Source of the DNA: Cunninghamia lanceolata
Lineage: Eukaryota; Streptophyta; Pinopsida; Cupressales; Cupressaceae
NCBI GenBank assembly: GCA_027924645.1
Contig: BSBN01001017.1
Location: forward strand, 12,922,501-12,986,500
Length of the DNA stretch: 64,000 bases
Reading direction: 5' to 3'
The notes below the pieces were generated by a model, which had not been told where the DNA came from, searched no databases, and was given only the letters and a program-made list of their open reading frames with translations. This document shows positions 46,677 to 58,315 of the stretch, piece by piece (the stretch's first letter is position 1; each line of letters opens with the position of its first letter). Made by a program: the position numbers and the translations under genes.

Positions 46677-46947
46677 GTGATTGATTATTTCATTCAGGAG
46701 GATATGTTGTTTAAGGGAACTCAATTGTGTATACCTAGAAGTTTAGTGAGAGATAATTTCATCAAGGAGAAGCATAGTGGTGGATTCACAGGATATTTTG
46801 GGATTGACAAGATAGTAGCTTTGGTAAGTGAACATTATTTGTTTAAAGTTTTAGAGTTTGTCAAGTTGCAAAAGGAAGTAGTCAGAATACTAGGTTGTAC
46901 AAATCTTTGATTGTACCAGAGAGACCTTGGGAAGATATAAGCATGGA
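46677..46947 (+). pseudogene. Ty3/gypsy integrase N-terminal fragment
   Basis: The segment reads DMLFKGTQLCIPRSLVR, then the zinc-binding region KEKHSGGFTGYFGIDKIVAL and SEHYLF. Both His are present, but the paired Cys region is damaged (VVRILGCTNL). After a frame change VPERPWEDISME marks the linker before the catalytic core. Homology to integrase then stops abruptly at about 46,947, so the DDE core and the 3' LTR are missing. Confidence 0.75.
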
Positions 46948-49024
46948 AGAGCTTCAATGTACTATGGTAGAAAGGATAGAAATGGGGAATAGTCTTAATA
47001 TAAATGGTTCACCCAGATATAAAGATTAAAGACACCAGTTATAATGGAAGCTCGTCATATGAAGTATTTGACATAGCTACTATATCTCAAAGGTACGATA
47101 TTCTTCAAGGATCAAAGCATGTGATATAAACAAGACTCGGCTAGCATTCATATGAATGAGGCACAACTATAATAAAAGGCTTAGTTAAAATTCAAAGGAG
47201 AATGGTGCAGCTCATAGAAACAAGGCACGTTCTATCAAAACACAAGAGGCATCCTCTAGAAGGTGGTTCTCAGCTAAAATAAGATAGCATGATGGTAACA
47301 AAGTTTCAGTTGCTCACATTTATAATGGTACATAAGTAGCATAAAGAGAAAGGACTCAACATTATATGATTGTGCTTCGATAAAGTCTCTATCCAATGAG
47401 CCATATCCATATCATGAGAGAAGTGCTCTTTTCTATAAAGACACATCCATTTCAAGTGAGGCAGTGTGTAAGCAAATATTGGCACAAGTCATTCCAAAAG
47501 GATGCCAATAGAGTGAAGAGGAATGCCCTATCAGAGTCTTGACATAGGAAGAACCAAAATCACCAGCATAGATACTTAGCACCACTAAGAAAAGTCCATT
47601 ACAAAATGCAAGACTCAGCTAGTCATGATAGGCTCAGCCTATAGAGCTAAAGATGTATCTACCATAACTATAAAGAAATAGGCCCAATCATTTAAAAGGT
47701 AAGGCCCTATCAAGTTGTGGAAGGTGCTCAATCTTAGAGATAAAATGATATGATGCCTATGAGATGCATAAAGACTCTAAATACAAAACACAACAAGACA
47801 CTTAGCAACCATCAGATCAAGAAACAAATCAATGGTTCCGAGAATCAACAGAAGAGAGAGCAGTGGAGTGTGCCACTTGGTGCAACTGTGCTCATTTGAG
47901 GCACTACAAGGAAAAAACTCTCCCGGAGGAGTGCCAGTGTAATGTGTGGCTTAAGCAAGAGGAAGATAAATGACTTTGTTTCATTTTTATTAAACTCATA
48001 AATGGTGGAGTCACGTGAGCCATGTTCCAAAAGTCTGAGTTATTATTTTAACTTTGAACCTTACCCCAGTGGGCCCCTCCTAGTTAATGTTTTATTAAAC
48101 AAATAAGCCTCATTTGTTTTAAAAGCTACAAGAGTCATTAAAAACAAAGTTGATTTAAATAAATATTGAGATACATGTGGGTCCCTCAAGCCACATAAAG
48201 CCAGACTTTATTAATGATAAGACCCTTATATCATTTGGCCTTTATAATTCATGGGAGATAGAACAATATGCAGCCCTAGGTTTATGACGCAACCTCCTTA
48301 TTTTCTATGGCACCCACAACAAAGGATGAGCAAGATTTTTGTACAAGCCAAAGCCAATAGAAGCTACTACCATGGAGGAAACTAGTAGACCCAGTTAACT
48401 AGGGAAGCCAAGATCAAAGCCGTGATTTACAAATTTTTACTTGCAGATATTTCTGGGAAGTTGGAGAGGATTTTCTTTCACTTCTAGGTTATAAATATTA
48501 GAGATCTGGGAGAAAGAAAGGGACTACACAGAAGATAGATTAGATAATAGAGTAGCCAGAATAGAGATATTTTCTTTTCCTCAATAGGTGCTTCTCATGA
48601 ATGATTCAAATATTGTATATTGTGTATTTTTTGCCTTTGTATTTTTGTTCTCCCTCGAATAATGAAAAGAAAGTCATGCTTTGTGAAGATCTAAATATGT
48701 TTTCTATTCTTACTTCTTATTCTCTATTCTTAGCCTCTAATAAATCTGTTTCAAATGTTGGGTAATTAATCATGCACTCTACTTTTTAGTTTTTCCAGTT
48801 AAATAATTTAGGGTTTTATCATTGTGCTATTGGGTAGGAAATGATTCTGGCACATCCCCATAGCAGTAGCTTAGGGTATTTCTTTATCTTGTTTCTTCTT
48901 CCCTTTTCCCCACAAACCCTAGAGAAGAACTAGCTTCTTTAAAACCTAGAGGTCATTCTGAGAGTCAATCCCACATTCTCATAATTTCCCATGTTGGTGT
49001 CTGACCTACAAATTTCAACATCAA
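46948..49024. other. Unassigned 2 kb, LTR-like features at the right end
   Basis: No coding frame. A TATA box (TTATAAATATT) at 48,489-48,499 is followed by transcript-leader-like sequence and an AATAATGAAAAG tract. At 48,990 TGTTGGTGTCTGACC follows TTTCCCA, as an LTR/PBS junction would. No partner LTR or target duplication was found. It might be the LTR of a separate element truncated against both neighbours. Confidence 0.35.
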
Positions 49025-49217
49025 CACATCGTAGATACACAAAACATAATGAAGATAGTAGAAAGCACGCAAGACACAGATAGTATTGAAGTCATGCAAG
49101 ACACAATGAAGACATGAGAGTAGTCATGCATAACACGATGAAGATAGTTGATATAACATTTTCATTTTCATATATATATGCATGGAAATAAAAATTGCAA
49201 CACAAAACCCTAGAATG

Positions 49218-49485
49218 TAGGAGGTGCTCATTGGTACACCCTTGAAACTACACTAGGAGAAAAAACACACCATACAAAATCAGTGTGGGAGGAGCTCATC
49301 ACTACACCCTTGAAACCACACATGGGGGTAGACATGCCATACAAAAAGTGAGTGTGGGAGAAGCTCATTGCTACACCCTTGAAACACACATAGGGGAAAC
49401 ATGACAAACAAAGCCCGAGTGTGGGAGGAGCTCATCACTACACCCTTGAAACTACACATGGAAGACACACAGAAAATACAAGCAC
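49218..49485 (-). repeat. Four-copy ~67-bp minisatellite
   Basis: GTGGGAGGAGCTCATCACTA-type units start near 49,218, 49,287, 49,354 and 49,420, each followed by CACCCTTGAAAC. The forward array has only two equivalent units per copy, so the unit number has changed between family members. Confidence 0.85.
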
Positions 49486-50800
49486 TGTATAGCATACCAT
49501 ACACATATGATACATTTTAAACATGACAAAGAAGGTGATGGAAGGAGTTTATTACTAAGTCCCACTATCTCAAATACATTGCAAACACACCTAACAGTTG
49601 GCCTTATGCCACAACAATAGCCAAATGTATGCTTAAGGGAGGATAATATTAAGATCCAACCCCACCTCCATAGAGGACTTTGGAATAAAAGGATTTACAC
49701 TAGCTCAAGAGATACACCATCCCACATTTTGCAGAAGGGATTTTTAAAATGTAGCCCCACTTGCATCACGAAGATGACTTACAATGAAAAGGAAGTATGT
49801 GCTAAAAGTATATAACCCTACCCGTATCATGAAGACACCTTACAATGACAAGGAAGCATGTGCAGAAAGTATATAGCCCCACTTGTATCATAGAGACACC
49901 TTACAGTGAAAAGGAGGTATATCTAATAGATCAATGTATACAAACACGCTTTGGTAGTACCAAAATCATCAGACATATATCATTATATATGCCTCCACCC
50001 TAAGGTGGTTGATGTCATGTACTAAGATCAAAGAGGTTAAGGTAGAAAGAAAACATGCAAGGAAACAAGAGCTTTCACAAAGCCCATGCCCTCATGGTGA
50101 CATGTGCTCATATTCGCTAAATGTTCCCACAAACACATCGATATGATATGATAAGATAACAAGAGAGGTTAGAAATCTTTCTCTAAGATAAGAACCACAT
50201 TACATCATAAATTCTATGCATCAAAATAGTCACATCAAGGACCAAGGCTATACTGCGGGTTCAAAACCGAGTATAACCATTGGGCTATACTATAGATACC
50301 TTAGAACCAAGTGTAGAAATAAGGTGAGATGCCAATCAAAGTGTATAAGAGAAGATTGAGTAGATTGTAAAATATTAGTCACAAGAAATGCCACAAGACG
50401 ATACATCACATGAACTGATTCTACTAGTCAAGCATCAAATATATAAATCAACCGCATCATCATGTATGGACTAGGTCCATTTTTGCTTTTCTTGTTGAAG
50501 GGACACATGGTCTATATCAGTATATGTTTGTTTTCATCATCCACCAACTAGGTAGAAGCACTAGAAGAAGGTAAGCAATAAAATGATAGAGGAGAATAAG
50601 TGCCTTAGGAACACCACATAAGACGATGCCCCTAGGTCATCAATCACAATGTTATGCCCCTAAGGCATGACACACAACAATAAAATAGACGAGAGGAACA
50701 ATATAGAAGAATGATGATACAAATAGAAGAATGGTCACAACAAAGGCAGTATCCCAGTATCTTTGACCTTACAAGAGTATCAAGGGTAATCCTATGAGGC

Positions 50801-50911
50801 CTAATCAATACATAACACATCACGAGGGGAGGACAACACCTAGAGAGGGTCACATAAGTGAGCAAAATAATGCTACAACAAAGGTGACCACAATGAGTTA
50901 GAAATACTTAC
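50801..50911 (-). other. Conserved GT-AG intron-like segment in the minus-strand copy (111 nt)
   Basis: The donor AATAG/GTAAGTATTTC begins at 50,911 and the acceptor TATTGATTAG/GCC ends at 50,801. The ORF to its right stays open up to the donor. Confidence 0.5.
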
Positions 50912-51837
50912 CTATTATCCTTGATTGTGATCTTTATGTTGATGGTGAAAGCTTTATCTCTTCTTCTTTCTTCCACATTTTCTTGAGTTTGTGAAGGTGT
51001 AATTATAGGAGTTGTCAATGGAAAGGTATCTATTAATGATGTTGTGGGAGGAATGTCATAGGTTTCTATGTCAATCAAGCAGGGTGATGTAGGGGCTAGA
51101 AATATGCCCATTTCAGCTGGTTTGTAGGGTGCTGAGATACCTTGGTTGTTAGGAACAATATGTTTATTTATGTTCTCTGAATTGTTAGCAGTTTCCAAGG
51201 TATGTAAGTCTTTGGGTAAGGGTGTGTGATCTGTTTCTTTGTTTAAAATGTAGTTAAGAAGTGTTTGTAGATCAGTTGATTAATTTTTAGTGTCAATAGG
51301 TTGAATAAGTTGTTCACAAAGAGACTCTGCATCATCCAATGCTTTGTCCTGGACAAGGAGAGAAGGAAGGGATGGTAGGGTAGTGCTAAGGAATGTTTCA
51401 AGGATGTCTTTTTCTTGTGCGAAAATATCCTCACCAAGTGGGGTTATGTTGGGAGAAGACTTCAAATTTTTAGATGAATCACCTAGGGTTATGTCAGTCT
51501 CATATGTCTCAGAAATGATGTGCATTGTGTCATCATGAATTGTAGGGAGAAATAGAGGGATGTCTTCATCATTACCTCCTTATTTATCTTTCATGGAGAT
51601 GAAATTAGTGAGATTTTCCAAGATCGAATGGTATATACCCATGAGAGTGGTGAAACATTCAAAATCAGATATGTAGTATAAAATTCCATATGTAGAGCTC
51701 ATGGAAATGTCAATATCATATATATGTGCTATTTGTTGTAGGAATTGAGGATACTTATCAGTGAATTTATAGAAACATTCAACATCTATGATGTATGCAA
51801 ACAAAGCTTGCAAATATGAATAACAAGATGCATCCAT
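50908..51837 (-). pseudogene. Homolog of the array-1 acidic ORF, ~310 codons, two stops
   Basis: From ATG at 51,837 one frame reads MDASCYSYLQALFAYIID, YKFTDKYPQFLQQIAHIYD and SDFECFTTLMGIYHSILE. It aligns with the forward ORFs (YKFLSMHPHV..YIQAMYHKD..FFEILD..NFISLINTYPW). Stops at 51,580 and 51,280 interrupt it. The C-terminal part is longer than in the forward copies and rich in Thr, Pro and acidic residues (SSKNLKSSPNITPLGEDIFA, LPSLPSLLVQDKALDDAE). The frame runs straight into a splice donor at 50,911, so in this relative the protein probably continued into a second exon. The function is unknown. Low sequence identity together with conserved order suggests long-term selection on the protein before decay. 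Confidence 0.55.
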
Positions 51838-51980
51838 GATGAATAGACTATTACGCACTAACGTACTTGTTTGAGGGAAATGAGTACAAAAAGACACACA
51901 GAGTCCACAACAAACATAGTGGATAGGAGGAACAAGTAAGACACAATAGGGCCCAATTGATGGTTTTAAAGGTTTTGGTC

Positions 51981-51985
51981 AAAAG
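51981..51985. repeat. Left target-site duplication of the Tnt1-like Copia element
   Basis: AAAAG, identical to 58,311-58,315. Confidence 0.9.
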
Positions 51986-53039
51986 TGAAAGGAAGCTAGG
52001 TGTGTGGAAACGCTTCCTACACTAATCTATTGAGGGGAGGGCTATGCAAATTCAACCGTATCCTAACTATTATAGAAATGTTAAACCATTAACATGAGAT
52101 ATTGCAGCAAAACACAAGAACCAGAAAGTAGATAGAAGAAGACAGACAAAGATTTACGGTGGGGAAAACCCTTATCGGGTGAAAAAATCCCACACTCAGA
52201 AACCTGCATAATGTATTAACAAATCTGAAAGAATGTTTACAATACACTTGCAATGCAAGATTTAATGCTCTTCGACACTCGTGTCTGGAGTCAATCTGGT
52301 AGCATAACAGTACCTATAAACCTATCATACAAACTCCATCTCCAAGCACCTGTATATAAAGGAATTACAAGGCAATATTAGACCTTTCTTGGAATGGGCA
52401 TCCAATATGGCATCTTGTACCAAAACCCACACCTAGGGACACTTGGTCAACATTTTAGAATGTGTCTGACACTTTTCCATAGCTCCCATCCCAAAGAGGT
52501 CACCTATTTCCAAAATGGGCTATGACAGATGCTCTTACGACACTTACGACCATCATAGAATCTATCATAGCGGTTACAACTTACAGTTGTAAGAGAATCT
52601 GTCATACACATGCTATAAATAGCATATTCTCTTACAACACATCATATTCCACCTTAGGGTGCCCAAATATGCCTCATTCAAAGATGCTACATGACACATG
52701 TCATTACCTGTCTTACAACCTTCTATTCTTGACTCTTACATGTCATAGATTTGTCATAGGAATCCGTCATAACCATTTCGATCAAACATTCCTTACACAA
52801 CATAGAAGATGCCAACACATGGTAGAATATTCCTACCACTAAGTGGGATACCAATCTCCTCATGTGAGGACAAAACAACAAGTTGTCATAATCCATGTAG
52901 GATTGACACATCACTGTGCCACATCCCACAATATGACAAAGTGGAATTTCCAATTATTTACAACATAGACAATGAATAATAAATATAAACATTACAAATG
53001 CAGAGAATTACCGAGGTTGAGACACCTTAATTCCCAACA
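51986..53039 (-). repeat. 3' LTR of the Tnt1-like Copia element
   Basis: Matches 57,255-58,310 end to end with substitutions. Includes the GTGGGGAAAACCCTTATCGGG phrase and a CTATAAATAGCATATTC TATA-like stretch on the plus strand near 52,612. Confidence 0.93.
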
Positions 53040-53050
53040 TTCTCCCACTT
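53040..53050 (-). other. Polypurine tract
   Basis: Minus-strand AAGTGGGAGA immediately before the 3' LTR. Confidence 0.85.
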
Positions 53051-53087
53051 GTCGAACACCTTGTAAGAGCCAATAGAAAAATAGGAT

Positions 53088-54334
53088 TTAACTGCTATAG
53101 GCCGAGAGGCCTATAGACTCCGAACACCATTTAAACTTCTCTGTGCCCACTGGTTCAGTCAATGCATCTGCAATATTCTTCAAAGTATCTACCTTCTCCA
53201 AATTTATCTTTCCATCCTCAATCATGTCCCTCACAAAGTGAAACTGAACATCAATGTGCTTGGTTCTAGCATGGAAAGTTGGATTCTTTGTAAGGCAAAT
53301 TGCACTCTGACTGTCACAATTGATTGTGATCCGACCTACATCAACATGAATATCTGAACACAATCTCTTATGCCAAATGACTTCCTTACAAGCATGACTT
53401 TCTACTATGTACTCAGCTTCTATTGTGGACAAAGCAATAACTGGTTGTCACTTACTCATCCAACTACTAGCACCACCAAATAATGTAAAAACATAAGCAC
53501 TGGTGGATCTCCTACTGTCAATGTCACCTGCCCAATCTGAATCCACAAATCCATGAATATCAACAAAATGCGGAGGTCCTGAAACATTACCATGATAGCA
53601 AATGGAATACTCGAAAGTACCCCTTAAATATCTAAACACTCACTTAACTACATCCCAATGAACCCATCCAGGATTAGCCATAAATCGACTAAGGACTCCC
53701 ACTACTTGGGCAATGTCTAGTCTTGTGCAGACCATGGCATACATCAAACTGCCAACAACACTAGCATAAGGTACTCTGCTCATGTCCTCCACCTCACTAG
53801 GAAATTTTGGACAATCCTCAATAGACAACTTTGTCCCCAAAGAAATGGGAACAGACAATGGTCTACAATCTACCATGCTAAATCTGTCCAACATGGACTT
53901 CACATACTTACTCTGGCTTAACCAAAATTTTCTGTTGGTTCTGTCTCTTTTGATTTCCATTCCTAGAATGTACCTGGCTGCCCCTAAATCTTTCATTTCA
54001 AACTATGCTGACAACTGAGATTTAAAATTAGAAATCATATTTTACCCTTCCCAATGAGCAACATATCATCAACATACAGTGCAACAATGAGAATATGATC
54101 ACCATCAAATTTATAATACACACAGTGATCTGATTTTGATCTCACAAATCTAATTGACAACACAAAGGCATCAAACTTCAAGTACCATCTCCTAGGGGAT
54201 TGCTTCAAACCATACAAAGACTTCTTAAGTTTGTAAACCAAATTTTCTTTACCTTTTACCATGTAATGCTCTAGCTGTGACATGTAGATTTCTTCCTCCA
54301 AGTCACCATGAAGGAAAGCTATCTTCACCTCCAT
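53088..54334 (-). pseudogene. Copia reverse transcriptase C-terminal part and RNase H
   Basis: The stretch 54,334-54,035 reads KIAFLHGDLEEEIYMSQ, KSLYGLKQSPRRWYLKFD and ALYVDDMLLIG, with the YVDD catalytic motif intact. A frameshift near 54,035 and a stop near 54,000 precede MKDLGAARYILGMEI (53,996 onward) and SQSKYVKSMLDRFSM. A TGA near 53,640 stands where WVFRYLRGT-type sequence needs Trp, and another near 53,445 stands in the WMSK.QPVIAL segment. RNase H (53,432-53,088) shows STIEAEYI, NCDSQSAICLTKNP, HARTKHIDVQFHFVRDMIED and TLKNIADALT. The domain order and length are those of Tnt1-type Copia elements. Confidence 0.9.
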
Positions 54335-55282
54335 CTATTCTACCTCCAAGTCATAAGCTACTACGAGTGACAATAGGAATTGAATGGACGTTAGCTTTGC
54401 AATGGGAGAGAAGATCTCACCATAATCTATACCCTCCACTTGTGAATACCCCTTCACAACCAATCTAGCCTTATACCTCTCAATACTGCCATCTACACCA
54501 ATCTTCTTCTTGAACACCCATTTGCATCCAATAGGTTTTTGTCCAGGAGGCAAAGGCACCAAGTCCCAAGTTTGATTCTTATCCAAAGAAGCCATTTCTT
54601 CCTCCATGGCCTCCTTCCAGGAACCTGCATCCTTCATATCCAAAGCCTCTGATAGAGTTCTAGGTTCATCACTATTAGTAAGCAAAGCATAAGCACAACT
54701 AGAATCAAGCAATGTAAAACCAAACCTTTCAGGTTGCTTTCTTATCCATGTAGACCTCCTCAAGAGTTGAGGTCGAGGTTCAATTTCTTCCTCTGAGCAT
54801 TTAGAACTGCTAGAGCTCTCCTCGTCATCAGGTCCAACATTGTCTTTTTGTTCAGTCTTCTCAAGGGTGAGAGGAAACTGAACAACATCTTCTTTCTTTT
54901 CTTTTTCTTCTAGCTGCAAAATAGTGGAAGAAGGTGTAAGCTCTCTGAAGATGACACTTTTGCTATACAACACTTTTTTAGCCACGGGGTCCCAAAGATT
55001 GTATCCTTTCACACCAACACTGTAGCCAATGAAGATACACTTAACATCTTTGTTCTCCAACTTTGACCACTTCTCCCTAGGCACATGTGCATATGCCTCA
55101 CAACCAAAAACACAAAGATGCCTTATTGAAGGCTTTCTACCAGACCACACCTCTATGGGTGTCTTTCCAACAAGAGCTGATGTAGGAGATCTGTTTACTA
55201 GATAGCAAGCAATGGCAACAGCTTCATCCCAAAACTTTTGTTCTAGACGAGCTCCACTAAGCATACTCCTAGCCTTCTCCAC
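54335..55282 (-). pseudogene. Copia integrase C-terminal region and N-terminal reverse transcriptase
   Basis: An open frame of 315 codons. It begins MEKARSMLSGARLEQKFWDE, the end of the integrase core, then VNRSPTSALVGKTPIEVW and the GKK/zinc-less C-terminal region LCVFGCEAYAHVPREKWSKL. An acidic/Ser linker (DDEESSSSSKCSEEEIEP) leads to reverse transcriptase: EAMEEEMASLDKNQTWDLVP, GCKWVFKKKIGVDGSIERYK, ARLVVKGYSQVEGIDYGEIF. It stops at 54,335 with TAG where family members have CAG (Gln), directly before MEVKIAFLHG. Upstream, a one-base loss near 55,285 separates it from the first half of integrase. Confidence 0.9.
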
Positions 55283-56408
55283 AATGTCCTGTTCATCCTC
55301 TCTGCAATTCCATTTTGTTGCAAGGTGTATGGAGTTGTCTTGTGCCTTTCAATCCCAAGTTCCTTGCAATACTTATCAAATTCTATAGAACAGAACTTAC
55401 CACCATTGTCTGTTCTCAAACATTTAATCTTTTTGCCAGTCTAATTTTCAGCAAAGGCTCTAAACTCCTCAAACTTGCTATAGACTTCAGATTTGCTTCT
55501 GAGAAAATAAATCCATATCCTTCTATTGTAATCATCTATAAAAGATACAAAGTATACAGATTTTGATAACGAAGGAACGTTAAGAGGACCAAACACATCA
55601 GAATGAATAAGGTCCAACACACCAAAAGACTTATGAGAACTTGAGTAAAACTGAACACGGTTTTGTTTTCTATAAATGCAATGTTGGCAAAAGTCAAACT
55701 GAAGATTACAATCATTTAAGCCCTCAATGATGTTCTTATTTTTCAGGGTATATAGACCCTTCTCACCAATGTGGCCAGATCTGTTATGCCATAACATTGT
55801 CTTTTCTGCATGAAGTTTAACTTCCAATGCACGATTACAACCATCAAGACTAGAAACAACAGATTTCTTCACTGCTCATTCAGATGGTGGGGATGAAGTG
55901 ACTACTACCCTCTTCCTTGAGTTAGAAGAACTATTGCATTGTGAAATGCATGCTTCCAGCTGAAACAGAGTACCTCTCCGAGTACCCTTAGCAAGCACCA
56001 TAGATCCTCTAGTCATCTTGCACCTTCTTTCGAAAAGATAACCTGCACACTTGCATCATTCAAACTACTTACAGAAAGCAAGTTCTGTGCTAAGCCTGGG
56101 ATGTGCATAAACCTAGAGATCCCCTTCACTCAACCATCAGGGAATCAGATAGAGACTCTTGCATGACCAATGATCTTCAAATGAGATTCGTCACCCAGAT
56201 ACACCTTTCCACCATAGAACTCTTCATACTTAGTGAACTAGTCTTGATGCGAGGTCATGTGGAATGATGCACCAAAGTTGATTAGCCACACATCATCATA
56301 TGCATGGGTTGCCATGGCTACAATGAAAGCATCAATGTCATCTTGTGATTTGTCAGAATCTGAATCAAGAGATTTCTTCTTTTTCTTCTTCTCCTCTTTG
56401 CATTCCTT
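55283..56408 (-). pseudogene. Copia protease and first half of integrase
   Basis: After the gag stop the protein continues with a Lys-rich stretch. The protease site reads WLINFGASFHMTS, where the family has D-S-G-A-S: the catalytic Asp is Asn and the Ser is Phe. Further protease sequence (MHIPGLAQNLLSVSSLN) follows with stops. Integrase from about 55,872: LWHNRSGHIGEKGLYTL and FDFCQHCIYRKQNR supply the His and Cys zinc ligands. Then LIHSDVFGPL and FIDDYNRRIWIYFL appear, then a stop near 55,441, then LRTDNGGKF and TPYTLQQNGIAERMNRTL. The family's first and second catalytic Asp (HSDV, RTDNGG) and the Glu (IAER) are visible. Confidence 0.85.
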
Positions 56409-57137
56409 TCAGAAGTGCCCGATCTTGCCACAGTTCCAACAAAGAGGCTTGGACTTTCTAGGAGATTTGGATCTCCCACGAGGTTTGGATCTACCCTTAT
56501 TAGCTTTCTTGTCCTTCTTCTTCCCTTTCTCCTTGGGTCTTCCATGAACTGCAAGAGCTTCTTTGGTTGCCTCAGAAGACTTTCTCCGCATCTCTTCAGA
56601 CAACAATGAAGAAACCACTTCTTCCATTTTGAATATGGATGTGGTGCTTCTGATTGCCATGACAAGATGATTCCATGAGTCTGGTAGAGGATAAAGCAGG
56701 GTCATACACCGATCCTCCTCCTCCATCTTTACACCAATAGATGTTAATTGTGCAACCAGCATATTAAAGGCATTCATATGCTCAGCCACGGATCCTCCAT
56801 CCTCCATTCGAAGAGAATACAACTTCTTTCTCAGGAAAAGTTTATTGACTAGGGATTTGGCTTGATACACATCCCCCAACTTCTTCCAAAGGAGTTTTGC
56901 AGTGGTCTCTTCATGGACATTTAACAACACAGAATTGGCAAGACTAAGTCTTATGAGACCCTTAGCCTTCTGATCCTTGAGATCCCAATCAACTTGTGTC
57001 ATTATAGGTGGTTTAGTTCCATTCACACTTTCCCAAAGGTCTTAGTCAACTAACATGTCTTCCATTTTGAGCTTCCACAGCTCAGAATTACTACCATTGA
57101 ACTTCTCTACTTCAAACCTCCCTAATGTGCTTATCAT
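56409..57137 (-). pseudogene. Copia gag (Tnt1/Tork-like)
   Basis: ATG at 57,137 opens MISTLGRFEVEKFNGSN, then WKLKMEDMLVD and a TAA near 57,044 where family members have Gln (CAA). From 57,026 the frame is open for 205 codons: KDQKAKGLIRLSLANSVLLN, LFLRKKLYSLRMEDGGSVAE, TSIGVKMEEEDRCMTLLYPL, LLSEEMRRKSSEA. A basic linker (SKPRGRSKSPRKSKPL) and the zinc knuckle CWNCGKIGHF follow. A TGA then cuts the knuckle before its last Cys. Length and motif order are normal for the family's gag apart from the stops. Confidence 0.92.
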
Positions 57138-57240
57138 CTCCTTGCTGCAATAAGATACAGAATGCTCTACGTAGACTCCCACTCAACCTAAGATTAGCTC
57201 AAAAAACTCCTACCCTATAACTAGGACCAAAGGTGATCAA

Positions 57241-57252
57241 GTTCTGATACCA
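57241..57252 (-). promoter_or_regulatory. Primer binding site (tRNA-iMet type)
   Basis: Minus-strand TGGTATCAGAAC, 2 nt inside the 5' LTR. Confidence 0.92.
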
Positions 57253-57254
57253 AC

Positions 57255-58310
57255 TGAAAGGAAGCTAGGTGTGTGGAAATGCTTCCTATAGTAATCTATT
57301 GAGGGGAGGGCTATGCAAATTCAACTTTATCCTATTTATTACAGTAATGTTAAACCATTAACATGAGATATTACAGCAAAACAAAAGAACCATAAAGTAG
57401 ACATAAGAAGAGAGACAAAAATTTATAGTGGGGAAAACCCTTATCGGGTGAAAAAACCCCACACTCAGAAACCTGCACAATGTATTAACAAATCTGAAAG
57501 AATGTTTACAATACACTTGCAATGCAAGATTCAATGGTCTTTAACACTCATGTCTAGAGTCAATATGGTAGCATAACAGTACCTATAAACCTGTGATACA
57601 AACGCCATCTCCAAGCACCTGTATATAAAGGAATTACAAGGCAATATTGGACCTTTCTTGGAATGGGCATCCAATATGGCATCTTGGACCAAAACCCATG
57701 GCTAGGGACACTTGGTCAACATTGTAGAATGTGTCTAACACTTGTCCATAGCTCCCATCCCAAAGAGGTCACCTATTTCCAAAATGGGCTATGACAGATG
57801 CTCTTACGACACTTACGACCATCATAGAATCTGTCATAGCGGTTACAACTTACAATTGTAAGAGAATCTATCATACACATGCTATAAATAGCATATTCTC
57901 TTACAACACATCATATTCCACCTTGGGGTGCCCAAATATGCCTCATTCAAAGATGCTACATGACACATGTCATTACTTGTCTTACAACCTTCTATTCTCA
58001 ACTCTTACATGTCATAGATTCATCATAGGAATCCGTCATAACCATTTTGGTCAAACATTCCTTACACAACATAGAAGATGCTGACACATGGTAGAATATT
58101 CCTACCACTAAGTGGGATGCCTAAGGCTCCTCATGTGAGGACAAAATAACAAGTTGTCATAATCCATGTAGGATTGACACATCATCGTGCCACATCCCAA
58201 AATATGCCAAAGTGGAATTTCTAATTATTTACAACATAGACAATGAATAATAAATACAAACATTACAAATGCAGAGAATTACCAAGGTTGAGACACCTTA
58301 ATTCCCAACA
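57255..58310 (-). repeat. 5' LTR of the Tnt1-like Copia element
   Basis: Partner of 51,986-53,039; same TG...CA ends, followed on the plus strand by the AAAAG duplication. Confidence 0.93.
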
Positions 58311-58315
58311 AAAAG
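58311..58315. repeat. Right target-site duplication of the Tnt1-like element
   Basis: AAAAG, identical to 51,981-51,985. Confidence 0.9.

Larger units (their letters stand above)
49025..51980 (-). mobile_element. Diverged minus-strand copy of the array-1 element, downstream part
   Basis: Read leftward, this stretch follows the internal region of the forward array in order: acidic ORF, GTAAGT donor, TTGATTAG/GCC acceptor, the AAGGTGG..TGATATC region (CCACCCTAAGGTGGTTGATGTC at 49,994), the ~67-bp minisatellite, and the TCTTCATTGTGT-type tract near 49,100. It ends at about 49,025, which corresponds to a point just before the LTR start in the forward copies. It is joined across the Copia insertion to 58,316-60,290. 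Confidence 0.7.
51986..58310 (-). mobile_element. Full-length Copia retrotransposon, Tnt1/Tork-like, inactivated
   Basis: LTRs of 1,054 and 1,056 bp begin TGAAAGGAAG and end TTCCCAACA on the plus strand, flanked by a perfect AAAAG duplication. On the minus strand the order is 5' LTR, tRNA-iMet PBS, gag, protease, integrase, reverse transcriptase, RNase H, polypurine tract, 3' LTR. Several stops and at least two frameshifts break the polyprotein. The left LTR differs from the right at many positions, so the insertion is not recent. It lies within the leader of a diverged minus-strand copy of the array-1 element. Confidence 0.95.

Noticed and set aside
35809..46947. Endogenous pararetrovirus as the source of the reverse transcriptase pieces.
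   Set aside because: Domain order, tRNA-iMet site next to an LTR-like end, LLGRPW protease and HSGGF integrase motifs fit Ty3/gypsy LTR elements. No movement-protein motif is present and an integrase is.
46948..49020. Definite solo LTR with target duplication.
   Set aside because: The right end has PBS-like and TATA-like features, but no left TG boundary with a matching 5-bp duplication could be found, so it is listed only as unassigned LTR-like sequence.
53782..56609. Plus-strand open frames across the Tnt1-like element.
   Set aside because: They are antisense shadows of the gag-pol polyprotein, which has recognisable motifs on the minus strand.
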